Below are positions 16,631-25,437 of a DNA stretch of 56,545 bases, piece by piece. A model generated the notes under the pieces. The model had not been told where the DNA came from. It made no database searches and worked only from the letters and a program-made list of their open reading frames with translations. Position 1 is the stretch's first letter. Each line of letters begins with the position of its first letter. The stretch comes from JBKECY01 sp047975025 (lineage in GTDB: Bacteria > Bacillota > Clostridia > Lachnospirales > Lachnospiraceae): contig JBKECY010000040.1 of assembly GCA_047975025.1 (NCBI GenBank), forward strand, positions 1 to 56,545. Reading direction: 5' to 3'. Both the position numbers and the translations under genes were made by a program.

Positions 16631-17161
16631 ATGAAGAACATCCCCAATATCTTAACCGGCTTTAGAATTTTGCTCATTCCATTTTTTGTCTGGCAGATGC
16701 TGCGCGGTCATCTGCTCAATGCCGGTGGCATACTGATACTTTCCGGGATTACCGATCTGCTGGATGGTTATCTGGCGCGCCGCTTTCACTGGGTCAGCCA
16801 GTTGGGCAAGGTACTTGATCCGATTGCCGATAAATTAACGCATGCGGCCATCTGTATACTTTTCATAATCAAGCTTCGGCAATTCTGGCCATTTTTTGTA
16901 ATCATTCTGGGAAAAGACTTGATTATACTGATACTGGGTGCCTCCCTGTTGAAGAAGAAGGTCAAGGTACAAGGTGCTAAAATGGCCGGCAAAGTTTCGA
17001 CCACCGTCTTCTACCTTGTTGCCATCTTATTAATTCTTATTCCCGGCATTCCAAAGGAGGCTGCCATTGCTTTGCTAAGCCTTGCTACCTTATGCTCACT
17101 GGTTGCTGGATTTTCGTACATTCCGGACTATATAAAATACCGCAGTCAGGCAAGACTGTAA
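16631..17161 (+). CDS. CDP-alcohol phosphatidyltransferase (PgsA-like)
   Basis: A 176-residue integral membrane enzyme with about five hydrophobic segments. The family catalytic motif is present: DLLDGYLARRF, then G and DPIADK (pattern DG-AR-G-D-D). It transfers a phosphatidyl group from CDP-diacylglycerol to an alcohol, most often glycerol 3-phosphate in proteins of this size. A second PgsA or a short cardiolipin-synthase-like role cannot be excluded. Monocistronic: its own promoter upstream and a strong terminator downstream. Confidence 0.85.
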   Translation: MKNIPNILTGFRILLIPFFVWQMLRGHLLNAGGILILSGITDLLDGYLARRFHWVSQLGKVLDPIADKLTHAAICILFIIKLRQFWPFFVIILGKDLIILILGASLLKKKVKVQGAKMAGKVSTTVFYLVAILLILIPGIPKEAAIALLSLATLCSLVAGFSYIPDYIKYRSQARL

Positions 17162-17166
17162 TTACA

Positions 17167-17206
17167 CCGGGAAGAACACGCACGTACATGTTCTTCCCGG
17201 CTTTTT
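17167..17206 (+). terminator. Rho-independent terminator
   Basis: CCGGGAAGAACA pairs perfectly with TGTTCTTCCCGG and is followed by CTTTTTC. It begins 6 bases after the phosphatidyltransferase stop. Confidence 0.92.
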
Positions 17207-17240
17207 CTTGCATTTTTTTATATACATGACCGCTCTTATA

Positions 17241-17285
17241 TTGACAATATTGGTCTTGAATAATATCATGTTAATTAATTAACAA
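17241..17285 (+). promoter_or_regulatory. gldA promoter with Rex-like operator
   Basis: TTGACA (17241-17246), 17-base spacer, TATCAT (17264-17269). Overlapping the end of the -10 is ATGTTAA-TTAA-TTAACAA (17268-17285). The Rex consensus described for Clostridia is TTGTTAA-N4-TTAACAA; 13 of 14 defined positions match. Rex senses the NADH/NAD+ ratio, which suits an NAD-dependent dehydrogenase. Confidence 0.75.
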
Positions 17286-17321
17286 TTCTATTTGGAAACA
17301 TTTTACGAAAAGGAGACTACC

Positions 17322-18419
17322 ATGTCAAAAATCATTGCTACCCCGGGAAGATATATTCAAGGATCTAACGAATTAGAAAAATTATGTGAGCACGCTTCAT
17401 CCTACGGTAAGAAGCTTCTGCTTTTGACCAGCGCCACAGGACGCTCACGTGTAGAAGATGCCATCAACAAAGGTCAGGAGGGCACTTCAGTTGAATTAAG
17501 CTATGAAGTCTTTCATGGGGAATGCAGCATGACAGAAATCGACCGTCTGCTGGGACTTGTCAAAGCCGGAAGCTATGATGTAATTGTCGGAATCGGCGGC
17601 GGTAAGATTCATGATACCGCTAAAGCTGTGGCACATTTCGCCAAACTCCCTATTATCATCGTACCGACGATTGCCTCCACAGACGCACCTTGCAGTGCAC
17701 TCTCAGTCATCTATTCCGAAGAAGGGATTTTTGAGAAATACTTATTCCTGCCGGTAAGCCCGAACATGGTCTTGGTTGATACAGCTCTTGTATGCAAGGC
17801 ACCGTCACGTCTGCTCGCCGCAGGTATGGGTGATGCGCTGGCAACTTACTTTGAGGCACGTGCGTGTGTACAGTCAGATGCCGGTAACTTCGTTGGCGGC
17901 AAGACCACACTGGCTGCGATGGCGCTTGCCAGACTTTGCTATGACACGTTACTGGCTGACGGGGCGAAAGCTATCCTGGCAGTCGAGAATAAAGTCTGTA
18001 CCAAGGCTGTGGAAAACATTGTAGAAGCCAATACTTATCTGTCAGGGGTGGGGTTCGAAAGTGTCGGAATTGCTGCTGCCCACGCAATTCACAACGGCTT
18101 TACAGCTGTCGAAGAGACACATGAATTCTATCATGGAGAAAAAGTGGCTTTCGGTACGCTGGCGCAGCTTGTACTGGAAAATACACCGGTAGAAGAACTG
18201 GAAACGGTTGCGGAATTCTGTATATCCGTCGGACTGCCTGTCACACTGGCTGAGCTTGGAATTCAGAACCCCACTCGTGAAAAACTCATGCCTGTTGCCG
18301 AACTTGCCTGTGCCGAAGGTGACACTATGGGATGTATGCCTTTTGCAGTAACTGCTGAGGATGTCTACGCTGCGATTATGACGGCTGATACGATTGGACG
18401 GCAGTACTTAGAAGATTAA
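17322..18419 (+). CDS. gldA: Glycerol dehydrogenase
   Basis: A 365-residue NAD-dependent, metal-containing group III alcohol dehydrogenase that oxidises glycerol to dihydroxyacetone or runs in reverse as an NADH sink. Signatures are GIGGGKIHDTAKA (NAD binding), PTIASTDAPCSALSVIY, GMGDALATYFEARA (metal Asp), HAIHNGF and HEFYHGEKVAFGTL (metal His pair). ATG 17322 has AAGGAG upstream and gives the family start. It stands alone between terminators with a probable Rex-regulated promoter; no dihydroxyacetone kinase is adjacent. Confidence 0.94.
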   Translation: MSKIIATPGRYIQGSNELEKLCEHASSYGKKLLLLTSATGRSRVEDAINKGQEGTSVELSYEVFHGECSMTEIDRLLGLVKAGSYDVIVGIGGGKIHDTAKAVAHFAKLPIIIVPTIASTDAPCSALSVIYSEEGIFEKYLFLPVSPNMVLVDTALVCKAPSRLLAAGMGDALATYFEARACVQSDAGNFVGGKTTLAAMALARLCYDTLLADGAKAILAVENKVCTKAVENIVEANTYLSGVGFESVGIAAAHAIHNGFTAVEETHEFYHGEKVAFGTLAQLVLENTPVEELETVAEFCISVGLPVTLAELGIQNPTREKLMPVAELACAEGDTMGCMPFAVTAEDVYAAIMTADTIGRQYLED

Positions 18420-18555
18420 TATTTACCCTCTCTTTTTTTAGAATCACTTTATCTTTTATTTATAACTTTGACATAGTTTGCTCACAATGTATTGCTATTA
18501 TATATTTGTAACAAGGAATTAACCTTTCCTTTTTTCATAGATCCTTTCCTTTAAA

Positions 18556-18584
18556 GCCCATACAGCGCGTATGGGTTTTCCTTT
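18556..18584 (+). terminator. Terminator between gldA and azlD
   Basis: CCCATAC-AGCGC-GTATGGG followed by TTTTCCTTTT, pointing in the gldA direction. It may serve both converging genes, although the minus-strand T-tract is weak. The 135 bases between gldA and this hairpin show nothing else recognisable. Confidence 0.8.
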
Positions 18585-18588
18585 TGCC

Positions 18589-18912
18589 CTACAACAGGCG
18601 CAGCAGAGCCGTACACAGACAGCCTACGAGCACTGTCTTGACCAGATCCTTGGTCTTAATGGCCGTCAGCAGTGTTGGCACCAGCGCGAGGGCCGGTACC
18701 AGCTCAATTGTCGGCAGCCCGCTGCTGCTTTCTTTTAGAATCCCTTGTACCAGTAAAGCTGTCAGAATACACACCGGCAGATATTCCAGGAAAAGCAGCA
18801 CTTTGGGCGGGAATTTAATTGCTTTTGAAAGAGCGAACGGCAAAATCCTGGGAATCCAGGTCACCAGCGCACAGCCCAGAATCAAAAGCAGCATTTCTCT
18901 AGTTTCTATCAT
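18589..18912 (-). CDS. azlD: AzlD-type branched-chain amino-acid export subunit
   Basis: A 107-residue membrane protein with about four hydrophobic helices, including the typical VTWIPRILPFAL segment and a VGCLCTALLRLL end. It is the small partner of AzlC, which it overlaps by 14 bases. Together they export branched-chain or other hydrophobic amino acids in characterised systems. Confidence 0.88.
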   Translation of the reverse strand: MIETREMLLLILGCALVTWIPRILPFALSKAIKFPPKVLLFLEYLPVCILTALLVQGILKESSSGLPTIELVPALALVPTLLTAIKTKDLVKTVLVGCLCTALLRLL

Positions 18913-19639
18913 TTGTCAACACTCCTGTCAGACAGCCGGCGATTGTTGCCAGCAGTACGGCCATGGCAGGGCTTACAATCCCCATGAGCAGATACGTTCC
19001 GACTGCGACGACTCCGATAATCAGCAAGGTCTGTTTTGTACGTTCTTTGATTGGCAGCTCCACCTGCAGTATGAATAGACCGGCAAACATTCCCACGAGC
19101 GCATAATCCAGCCCCAGACGGTACGGGTCCGGTATCAGACCGCCCAGCATCGCTCCAACGACCGTTGCCAGAATCCAGGTAAGATAGGCTGTCAGATTCA
19201 GCCCGTTCATCCACGACAATGACATATGCTTCTTCCTTTGAACCGCCCCCATCAAGACGGTATACGACTCATCGGTAAGCAGGGTTCCGATTCCGATATT
19301 GGGCAGGATCCCATAGGTCTTAAAATACTGGCTTGCCGACAGGCTCATCAGAAAATTCCGCAGATTCACCAGAAATGTCGTCATGATGATTGCCTGCAGC
19401 GGACTGCTAAGAAGCAGCATACTGCATATGATGAACTGACTTCCTCCCGCATAAATCAAAGTAGACATTAAGGCAATCTGTAACGTTGAAAGCCCGCTGT
19501 TCCTGCCTACGACCCCGGCCGCAAGTCCTATCCCGATATAGCCCAGCACAGTAGGGAGACAGGCTTTGATCCCCTCCCCAAATGTTGCATACCCGATATC
19601 AAATTTTCCATGTTTTTTATCTTGTGCTAACGAATTCAT
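18899..19639 (-). CDS. azlC: AzlC-type branched-chain amino-acid exporter
   Basis: A 246-residue multi-span membrane protein. Landmarks are the N-terminal GEGIKACLPTVLGYIGIGLAAG, STLIYAGGSQFI, FLVNLRNFLMSLS and TDESYTVL, all typical of AzlC. The start ATG overlaps the stop of the upstream aminotransferase (ATGA), and azlD follows with overlap. This tight coupling suggests that the transaminase and exporter handle the same amino-acid group. Confidence 0.9.
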   Translation of the reverse strand: MNSLAQDKKHGKFDIGYATFGEGIKACLPTVLGYIGIGLAAGVVGRNSGLSTLQIALMSTLIYAGGSQFIICSMLLLSSPLQAIIMTTFLVNLRNFLMSLSASQYFKTYGILPNIGIGTLLTDESYTVLMGAVQRKKHMSLSWMNGLNLTAYLTWILATVVGAMLGGLIPDPYRLGLDYALVGMFAGLFILQVELPIKERTKQTLLIIGVVAVGTYLLMGIVSPAMAVLLATIAGCLTGVLTNDRN

Positions 19640-20820
19640 GCCTCGACCCGGTCATTCTCCAGAATTCCGCTTTTCCTTACTGCCTCAATGGCTTCTTGTA
19701 TTACCTGCTCGTCTTGTACCAGTGCCAGCCGGACAAATCCTTCTCCGCCCTGTCCGAAGGCACTCCCCGGAGTCACAATGACACCGGCTTTTTCAATCAT
19801 ATCCCTGACAAATTCCATCGACGATGCATAGTGGGCAGGAATCGGCGCCCACACGAACATGGTAGCCGCAGGCTTCTCCATCGGCCAGCCGATCTTTTGA
19901 AACCCTTCACAGAGTACATTTCTGCGGTGCTCATACGCCTGCCGCGTCTCTGCCACACAAGACTGATCCTGTGTGATGGCAGCAATAGCTGCCTTCTGGA
20001 TTGGCAGGAACATACCATAATCTATGTTCGACTTAAGCGCCTTTACTACACCTACAATTTCTGCATTTCCCACACAAAAACCGCAGCGTGCACCGGCCAA
20101 ACCATACGTCTTGGATAAAGAATTGAATTCCACACCAACCTCTTCGGCCCCCGGATAGGACAGAAAGCTCTTTCCCCTGTTGCCGTCAAACACCAGCTCA
20201 CTGTACGCATTGTCATGGACAATCATAATATCATTCGCCTTGGCAAAAGCAATCATCTCCTCGTAAAAAGAGTCCGGAGCCATCGCAGTCGTCGGATTGT
20301 TCGGATAGGAGCTAATCATAAGCCTGGCCTGCCGCGCGACCTCAGCCGGAATCTCCGTCACGTCCACCAGATACTGCTTCTCTTTCCTCTGCGGCATATA
20401 GTAAAGCTGCGCTCCCATAAGCCCCGGTCCGTCAGCAAATACAGGATAACAGGGGTCTTGTACCAGCACGATTTCGCCCGGATCTACAAGTGCAAGTGCA
20501 ATATGCGCCAGCCCCTCCTGAGAGCCCAGAAGTGAGCACACCTGCGTCCGGCCGTCAAGTGCAACCTGATAGCGTCTTAAGTACCACTCTACGACGGCAT
20601 CCTGTAACTGTGTGGTATCATGAATGGCATAAATATAATTTGTATCTTCAAAAGCGGCATCACACAATGCCTGTTTGATATGCTCCGCCGGCGGAATATT
20701 CGGTGTGCCAACGCTCAAATCAATGATACGTTTCCCCTCGGCCAGCTTTTCATTCTTTATCTCCAGAAGTTCCGAAAAAATTCCCGTCTGGTACTTCTGC
20801 ATACGCTTTGCGAATCTCAT
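19636..20820 (-). CDS. PLP-dependent aminotransferase coupled to AzlCD
   Basis: A 394-residue fold-type I transaminase resembling LL-diaminopimelate/alanine-type enzymes: DLSVGTPNIPP, LLGSQEGLAHIA, SSYPNNPTTA, VHDNAYSELVFDG, the PLP-lysine motif NSLSKTYGLAGARCGF, and a C-terminal FVRLAL. ATG 20820 has AAGGAG at good spacing; the alternative start at 20847 has none. It lies between an MFS transporter and azlCD. The substrate is not determined by sequence. Confidence 0.88.
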   Translation of the reverse strand: MRFAKRMQKYQTGIFSELLEIKNEKLAEGKRIIDLSVGTPNIPPAEHIKQALCDAAFEDTNYIYAIHDTTQLQDAVVEWYLRRYQVALDGRTQVCSLLGSQEGLAHIALALVDPGEIVLVQDPCYPVFADGPGLMGAQLYYMPQRKEKQYLVDVTEIPAEVARQARLMISSYPNNPTTAMAPDSFYEEMIAFAKANDIMIVHDNAYSELVFDGNRGKSFLSYPGAEEVGVEFNSLSKTYGLAGARCGFCVGNAEIVGVVKALKSNIDYGMFLPIQKAAIAAITQDQSCVAETRQAYEHRRNVLCEGFQKIGWPMEKPAATMFVWAPIPAHYASSMEFVRDMIEKAGVIVTPGSAFGQGGEGFVRLALVQDEQVIQEAIEAVRKSGILENDRVEA

Positions 20821-20856
20821 GTTATACTCCTTCGTATCCCGTTTCATTAAAACTGC

Positions 20857-22041
20857 TTATTTCTTCTTGCCCAGATTCGGCAAAAGCGCGCTGCAGACGC
20901 CTGCCAGCAGCATACAGGCACCTGCCAGTATGAACAAAACCGCTCTGTTGCCATCTGCAATCGGCACCAGAATATAGGTCGGTACTCCCACTGCGCCCAG
21001 CAGCTGAAGGGTTCCGGTAATACCTCCGGCGGTACCTGCATATTTAGCACCAATCTGCGGCAGCTGAATCGGTACGGCCGCCAGCAAAGGCATGACACTT
21101 CCCATGGAAATTCCAACCAGCAGCAGACAGATAATCAGCGGCAGACCCTGCGGCGCATACCAGCAGGCAACCGTAAATACTGCCCCCAGCACCGACATAC
21201 CAATCATGATCAGCTTCTGTTTTTTTAATCTGGCAGCCAGATTAGGTGCCACAATACATCCCAGGAAATTACCAATCATAACAATGGCAGAAACAGCCCC
21301 TGCCATAACAGAAGACAAGCCGCGTTCCTGCAGTGCCGCGGGCATGCTGGAACTGACCGTAATATTCGTTGCCATAATCGCCAGAAGACCTGCGCCGGCA
21401 ATCCACACACTAGGTGTCTTGAGCACAACGCGCAAAGACTCAATCATAGAAACAGATTCCTGCACCTGTGCCTGCTGCTGCGGCTCCTTCATAAAGAAAA
21501 TCCAAAGCAGGACAATGATGACAGCCAATACCGCTGCCAGCACAAAGGCCGAATAATAGGACGGGAATAAGGCCGTGGTCCCAATACCTGCTGCCATCCC
21601 CACCGTCGAGGCTGCCACAAAAAAGCCCATCGCACCACTGATCTTGTCCGGAGCGAACCATCCGCCCAGGATTTTCGCCGCGTTGACATTTAAAAAGGTC
21701 GGACCGGCTCCAATGGAAATCATAAAGATAAACATCAATGCATAGTCTGTCGTAAAAAGTCTGAGAATAATTCCCAGTGTCGTCACGAGCAATGCAATCG
21801 TGATGACCTTTTTAATCCCGAACTTATCAACCAGCAGTCCCGCTACCAGACTTAAGAAAAATCCCGGAATCATAGGAGCCGAAAAGATACTGGTGAACTG
21901 CCTCTCGTCAAGGGAAAACAGCTGCATAATTTCATTTCGAATCGGGGACATCTGATACTGTGCATAATTAGGGATAAAATAGGCAAGACAAACCACAGTC
22001 AGAACTATATAAGCTCTGAAATTACCTTTCTTTTCATTCAT
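20857..22041 (-). CDS. MFS transporter (cyanate/oxalate-permease-like)
   Basis: A 394-residue transporter with about 12 hydrophobic segments in two halves. The first loop carries FSLDERQFTSIF and the conserved D-R/K-type loop LVDKFGIKK. A large positively charged central region (MKEPQQQAQ) separates the halves. The overall look is of the cyanate-permease branch of the major facilitator superfamily. The substrate is unknown; next to an aminotransferase and AzlCD, an organic-acid or amino-acid role is plausible. It follows ypmS by 26 bases. Confidence 0.85.
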   Translation of the reverse strand: MNEKKGNFRAYIVLTVVCLAYFIPNYAQYQMSPIRNEIMQLFSLDERQFTSIFSAPMIPGFFLSLVAGLLVDKFGIKKVITIALLVTTLGIILRLFTTDYALMFIFMISIGAGPTFLNVNAAKILGGWFAPDKISGAMGFFVAASTVGMAAGIGTTALFPSYYSAFVLAAVLAVIIVLLWIFFMKEPQQQAQVQESVSMIESLRVVLKTPSVWIAGAGLLAIMATNITVSSSMPAALQERGLSSVMAGAVSAIVMIGNFLGCIVAPNLAARLKKQKLIMIGMSVLGAVFTVACWYAPQGLPLIICLLLVGISMGSVMPLLAAVPIQLPQIGAKYAGTAGGITGTLQLLGAVGVPTYILVPIADGNRAVLFILAGACMLLAGVCSALLPNLGKKK

Positions 22042-22067
22042 TTCTCTTCCTCACTTTATTCTTATTA

Positions 22068-22703
22068 TCAAGCAGAGGGCAAAAAGAATTTGAAGCGTAT
22101 GTCGTCATTCAGCAGGTCGATTTTCTCAGCCTCTACATAGATTCCTTGTGATAATTCCAATTGATTCAAATGCAGAATAATAGTCTCTTCTGCGGTATCC
22201 ACCTCGACCCAGGAGGGCAGAGGGGCATTCTTCTTAACATAGTCCATAAGCTCCGAGGTCTGGATGGAAAGAGTTCCGACGGACAGACTGCGGGCTCTAA
22301 GCTCAATATCACCGTTCTCCAGCACATATGGCTCGAAATACAGGTCGAACTGAATCTCATGTCCCAGAAAATCAAAGGTACCTTTAAGCAAAGCCCGGTT
22401 TTCCAGCATAAATTCGAATTGTATTCCATCCGGTGTGGATATCTTTTTCAAAAAATGATTGATAATCTGATTTGTCTGCAGCTTGGTCAGCTGCACTTCG
22501 AAGATCGGATCACCGCTCTCCATCGCTGCCTCAATCTGCGTCATATCAATTTCCTGACGTGTATCAAACACGCGGATGCTCAAAAAAATGATGACTCCCA
22601 GAATCAGCCCCACCAAAGCAAAAAAGGCTATTTTCCAGGGATTTTGAATCCATTTAATTCTTCTTCTCGGTTCCTTGACCGCTCTGCTTTTTTCTGTCGG
22701 CAC
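22068..22703 (-). CDS. ypmS: YpmS-like membrane-anchored protein (DUF2140)
   Basis: A 211-residue protein: a basic cytoplasmic start (KEPRRRIKWIQNPWK), one membrane span (about residues 25-44) and an extracytoplasmic domain with LTKLQTNQIINHFLKK and the FLGHEIQFDLYFEPYVLENGDIEL segment typical of the family. GTG 22703 is preferred because GGAGG sits 9 bases upstream; the longer frame begins with TTG. It follows ypmR by 32 bases, the same pairing as in B. subtilis. Function is unknown, possibly at the envelope. Confidence 0.8.
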   Translation of the reverse strand: MPTEKSRAVKEPRRRIKWIQNPWKIAFFALVGLILGVIIFLSIRVFDTRQEIDMTQIEAAMESGDPIFEVQLTKLQTNQIINHFLKKISTPDGIQFEFMLENRALLKGTFDFLGHEIQFDLYFEPYVLENGDIELRARSLSVGTLSIQTSELMDYVKKNAPLPSWVEVDTAEETIILHLNQLELSQGIYVEAEKIDLLNDDIRFKFFLPSA

Positions 22704-22735
22704 CTTGCTGTTCCTCCATACCAATTACTGTACGT

Positions 22736-23581
22736 TTATTTATTCCACTCATCAACCGTTTCCAATATTTTCGCCCCGAATACCTCTGCTATAATCTGAT
22801 ACCCAATGTAATTGGGATGGAACGAATCATCCTCAGAGAGCAGGTTGTTAATCGTCGCATTCTCTCCTTCAAGTCCGTTCCCCATATACAGCTGATCATT
22901 AATCGGCAGAAAATAGATACGCTCCTGTGTCGCCACATAATGTTCCGTCGCCTGGTTCCATTTATTGACAATGTCCTGCAGCTCTGTAATCTCGGGGAAT
23001 TTCAGATAGAACGGATTATAGATTCCCAGAAGATAGATGGGGGCTTCTTCGTTATAGCTGCGAATCAGCTTGAAGAGTTCACCTAAATCTACAACATACT
23101 CCGCCATCGGAGTGTCGAACGTCTCGACCGTAAGCCCTGAGAACAGATTCGTCTTGACGACCCGCATCAAATCATTGGCGCCTATGGTAAGAGTGATGAT
23201 ATCCGCCGCTTTAAGATCTGTCTGTATTTCCTCTGTCTTCTCTATCCTCTTGATGAGCTGTGGCACGCGATTCCCTGATTTCCCATAATTTCTGGTCTGC
23301 ACAAACTGTGAGGGCAAAATCCCGCTCAATGCATTTGCAAGAATAGGAACATAACCGCCGGAATTAGTGGTATCTCCCACTCCTTGCGTGAGAGAATCAC
23401 CAAGAGCAACAATATTCAGTTGTTCCATCGTGACGACTTCCTTGGTCGCCTGAACCGCCTTTAAGAGTGGTTTTGCACGTGGTATGGATTGATTAAGTAT
23501 AGTAACAGTCAGTATGGTAGCAAACAATAGCACCAGAATACTCTGCCAGTTTCTTTTTAAAAATTTACCGATGTCTGCCAT
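22736..23581 (-). CDS. ypmR: SGNH/GDSL hydrolase, YpmR-like
   Basis: A 281-residue secreted or membrane-tethered esterase. An N-terminal hydrophobic segment (LVLLFATILTVTIL) is followed by SGNH blocks: block I ALGDSLTQGVG with the nucleophile Ser, block II around GKSGNRV, block III TIGANDLM, and block V DSFHPNYIGY with Asp and His. ATG 23581 is used because AAGGAA lies 12 bases upstream; the in-frame GTG at 23593 abuts the RBS. It is paired with ypmS as in other Firmicutes. The natural substrate is unknown. Confidence 0.87.
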   Translation of the reverse strand: MADIGKFLKRNWQSILVLLFATILTVTILNQSIPRAKPLLKAVQATKEVVTMEQLNIVALGDSLTQGVGDTTNSGGYVPILANALSGILPSQFVQTRNYGKSGNRVPQLIKRIEKTEEIQTDLKAADIITLTIGANDLMRVVKTNLFSGLTVETFDTPMAEYVVDLGELFKLIRSYNEEAPIYLLGIYNPFYLKFPEITELQDIVNKWNQATEHYVATQERIYFLPINDQLYMGNGLEGENATINNLLSEDDSFHPNYIGYQIIAEVFGAKILETVDEWNK

Positions 23582-23690
23582 AGGGCACGACACTTCCTTT
23601 CGTCACTTATGTTGCTGTGTTCACAAAATATACCGGCATTGCCGGACTATTATTATAATACATCAGCTTATACACAAGCGCAACCAGTTC

Positions 23691-24689
23691 TTAGCATACT
23701 TTCCATGGATTTGCCTGACCGGTCAATTCATACAGACAGCTTTTAAGAGAAGACGCAATCATGTTTCTGACGCTGTCTTCGGTATAAAATGCCATATGTG
23801 GTGTTACAATTACATTGGGGAAGCTTTTCAGGATGGCATGCTGCCGGTCGGTCAGTACGTCACCGCTGCGATTGTGATAATACAGCGCCTCCTCGTTTTC
23901 AAGTACATCTAGCGCGACAGCGGCGATTTTGCCGCTCTCAATTCCCTCGATCAATGCTTCCGTATCGATGAGCGCTCCGCGGGCCGTATTCACCAGAATG
24001 ACCTGCGGCTTCATCTGTTGAATCGCATCGCGGTCAATCATGTGCCGCTTTGTGTCGTCATATGCCGCATGCAAGGAGATGATGTCGGCTTCTGCCAGAA
24101 GTACGGCAAGGCTGACGTACTCCGCATGTTGGGCAATCTCCTCGTTCCTGTAGTTCCCGCAGACGAGGATTCTGTTGCCGAACCCTCTAAGCCGCGTAAT
24201 CAGTGCCGCCGCAATCTTACCGGTCCCCACGATTCCGACCGTCATGCCGGAAAAATCCTGTCCGATCAGCCCTTCCAGCGAATAGTCCTGGATAGCCGCA
24301 CGTGCTGTGATCTGCTTCATCTTGCGGGCAGCCATCATCATAAGCATCAGCGCGTACTCTGCCACTCCCTGCGGAGGGTAGGTGGCATTGCTGACAAAGA
24401 TCCCCCGCTCTCTGGCATATTCGACCGCTATATGGTCAACACCTACGGTGCGCGTAGAAATCATCCTGACCTGTAAATCGCACAACCTGTCGATCATAGC
24501 CTCATCAATCGGTGTGGTGATGATACTGATGGCATCGCATCCTTTTGCAATTTCCAAAGAATCTAAAACAGGCGCCTGCTCTGTAATGACAAGAGCAACG
24601 CCCAGTTCTGCAGCAATATTCTGAAAATGTACGGCTTCATCAAATTCCCTGTAATTAAATACACAAATACGTATGTGCTGTTCCTGCAC
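23691..24689 (-). CDS. D-lactate dehydrogenase-type 2-hydroxyacid dehydrogenase
   Basis: A 332-residue NAD-dependent D-2-hydroxyacid dehydrogenase. The family triad is visible: Arg in NTARGALID, Glu in DVLENEEAL and His in TPHMAFYTE. The nucleotide-binding motif is VGIVGTGKIA, and STRTVGVDHI is the substrate-side segment. The extended C-terminal layout fits D-lactate dehydrogenase (pyruvate reduction) better than phosphoglycerate dehydrogenase. The start is a GTG with GGAGG 7-8 bases before it. It lies 28 bases after the flavodoxin-fold gene, so it may be the tail of the fatty-acid transcript or a separate fermentative gene. Confidence 0.85.
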   Translation of the reverse strand: MQEQHIRICVFNYREFDEAVHFQNIAAELGVALVITEQAPVLDSLEIAKGCDAISIITTPIDEAMIDRLCDLQVRMISTRTVGVDHIAVEYARERGIFVSNATYPPQGVAEYALMLMMMAARKMKQITARAAIQDYSLEGLIGQDFSGMTVGIVGTGKIAAALITRLRGFGNRILVCGNYRNEEIAQHAEYVSLAVLLAEADIISLHAAYDDTKRHMIDRDAIQQMKPQVILVNTARGALIDTEALIEGIESGKIAAVALDVLENEEALYYHNRSGDVLTDRQHAILKSFPNVIVTPHMAFYTEDSVRNMIASSLKSCLYELTGQANPWKVC

Positions 24690-24717
24690 AAAATTCCCTC
24701 CTTATTCGTCCGTCTGT

Positions 24718-25413
24718 CTACCATGGATTCCTGCCGGAAAACCACCCCTGTGACTCCCAGTGTACCTGATCCAGCGGATTGTCAATCACTTTCTTCATCA
24801 TCATGATACGCAGTGCTCTGAAAATGGCTCTGCCTTTGAAGGACATTTTTCTTTTAGTATACTCTTTTTTAAGCTTTGCGGCCAGTTTTTCAGTCCGCTT
24901 TTCTATGGCGGCACGTTTCTTGGCACTCACCTCGTCCCAGGAAATCGCGTGCGTGGCAATTCCATACTTGTGGATTCGCCCCAGCCCCCAGAACAGCATA
25001 CTGGTTGCAATGTCTTTCATAGCGGACTGCATACCCCCGCCGGCGGCGGTAGATATAATCACCCCGGTCTTGCCAATAAGCTCCGGGTCGGGCCGATGCG
25101 GTATGAACTGAAAACCAAAATGATCCAGCAGCGCTTTCATCTGCCCGCTGGTCCGCAGTACATACGTTGGTGTTGTCATAACAATCACATCTGCCTTCTT
25201 CATCGCCAAAAGGATGGGTTGTATCCATTTGGCGTGCGGACAGGCAGTTTCTCCCTTGATAAAGCATACATTACATCCAATACAAAAATGAGGCATATCC
25301 TGCGGCAGAAAAAATTCACTGACTTCCTCTGCGGCACAATGCTTCAATAGGTGCCCTGTGATTTCATAGGTGCTCCCTTTATGTCCGACCCCATGTATAA
25401 CCACCAGTTTCAT
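24718..25413 (-). CDS. Flavodoxin-fold NAD(P)H-dependent oxidoreductase
   Basis: A 231-residue FMN-type reductase of the WrbA/iron-sulfur flavoprotein group. The phosphate-binding start is VIHGVGHKGSTYEI; a cysteine cluster CIGCNVCF with ACPHAKW follows near residue 47, as in NADPH-dependent FMN reductases with a CxxC region; TTPTYVLRTSGQMKALLDH is the flavin-facing loop. A long Lys-rich C-terminal helix is unusual. It sits between the MarR gene and the D-lactate-type dehydrogenase. The electron acceptor is unknown. Confidence 0.8.
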   Translation of the reverse strand: MKLVVIHGVGHKGSTYEITGHLLKHCAAEEVSEFFLPQDMPHFCIGCNVCFIKGETACPHAKWIQPILLAMKKADVIVMTTPTYVLRTSGQMKALLDHFGFQFIPHRPDPELIGKTGVIISTAAGGGMQSAMKDIATSMLFWGLGRIHKYGIATHAISWDEVSAKKRAAIEKRTEKLAAKLKKEYTKRKMSFKGRAIFRALRIMMMKKVIDNPLDQVHWESQGWFSGRNPW

Positions 25414-25437
25414 ATGTTCGCTCCTTAGACTCTTCGG

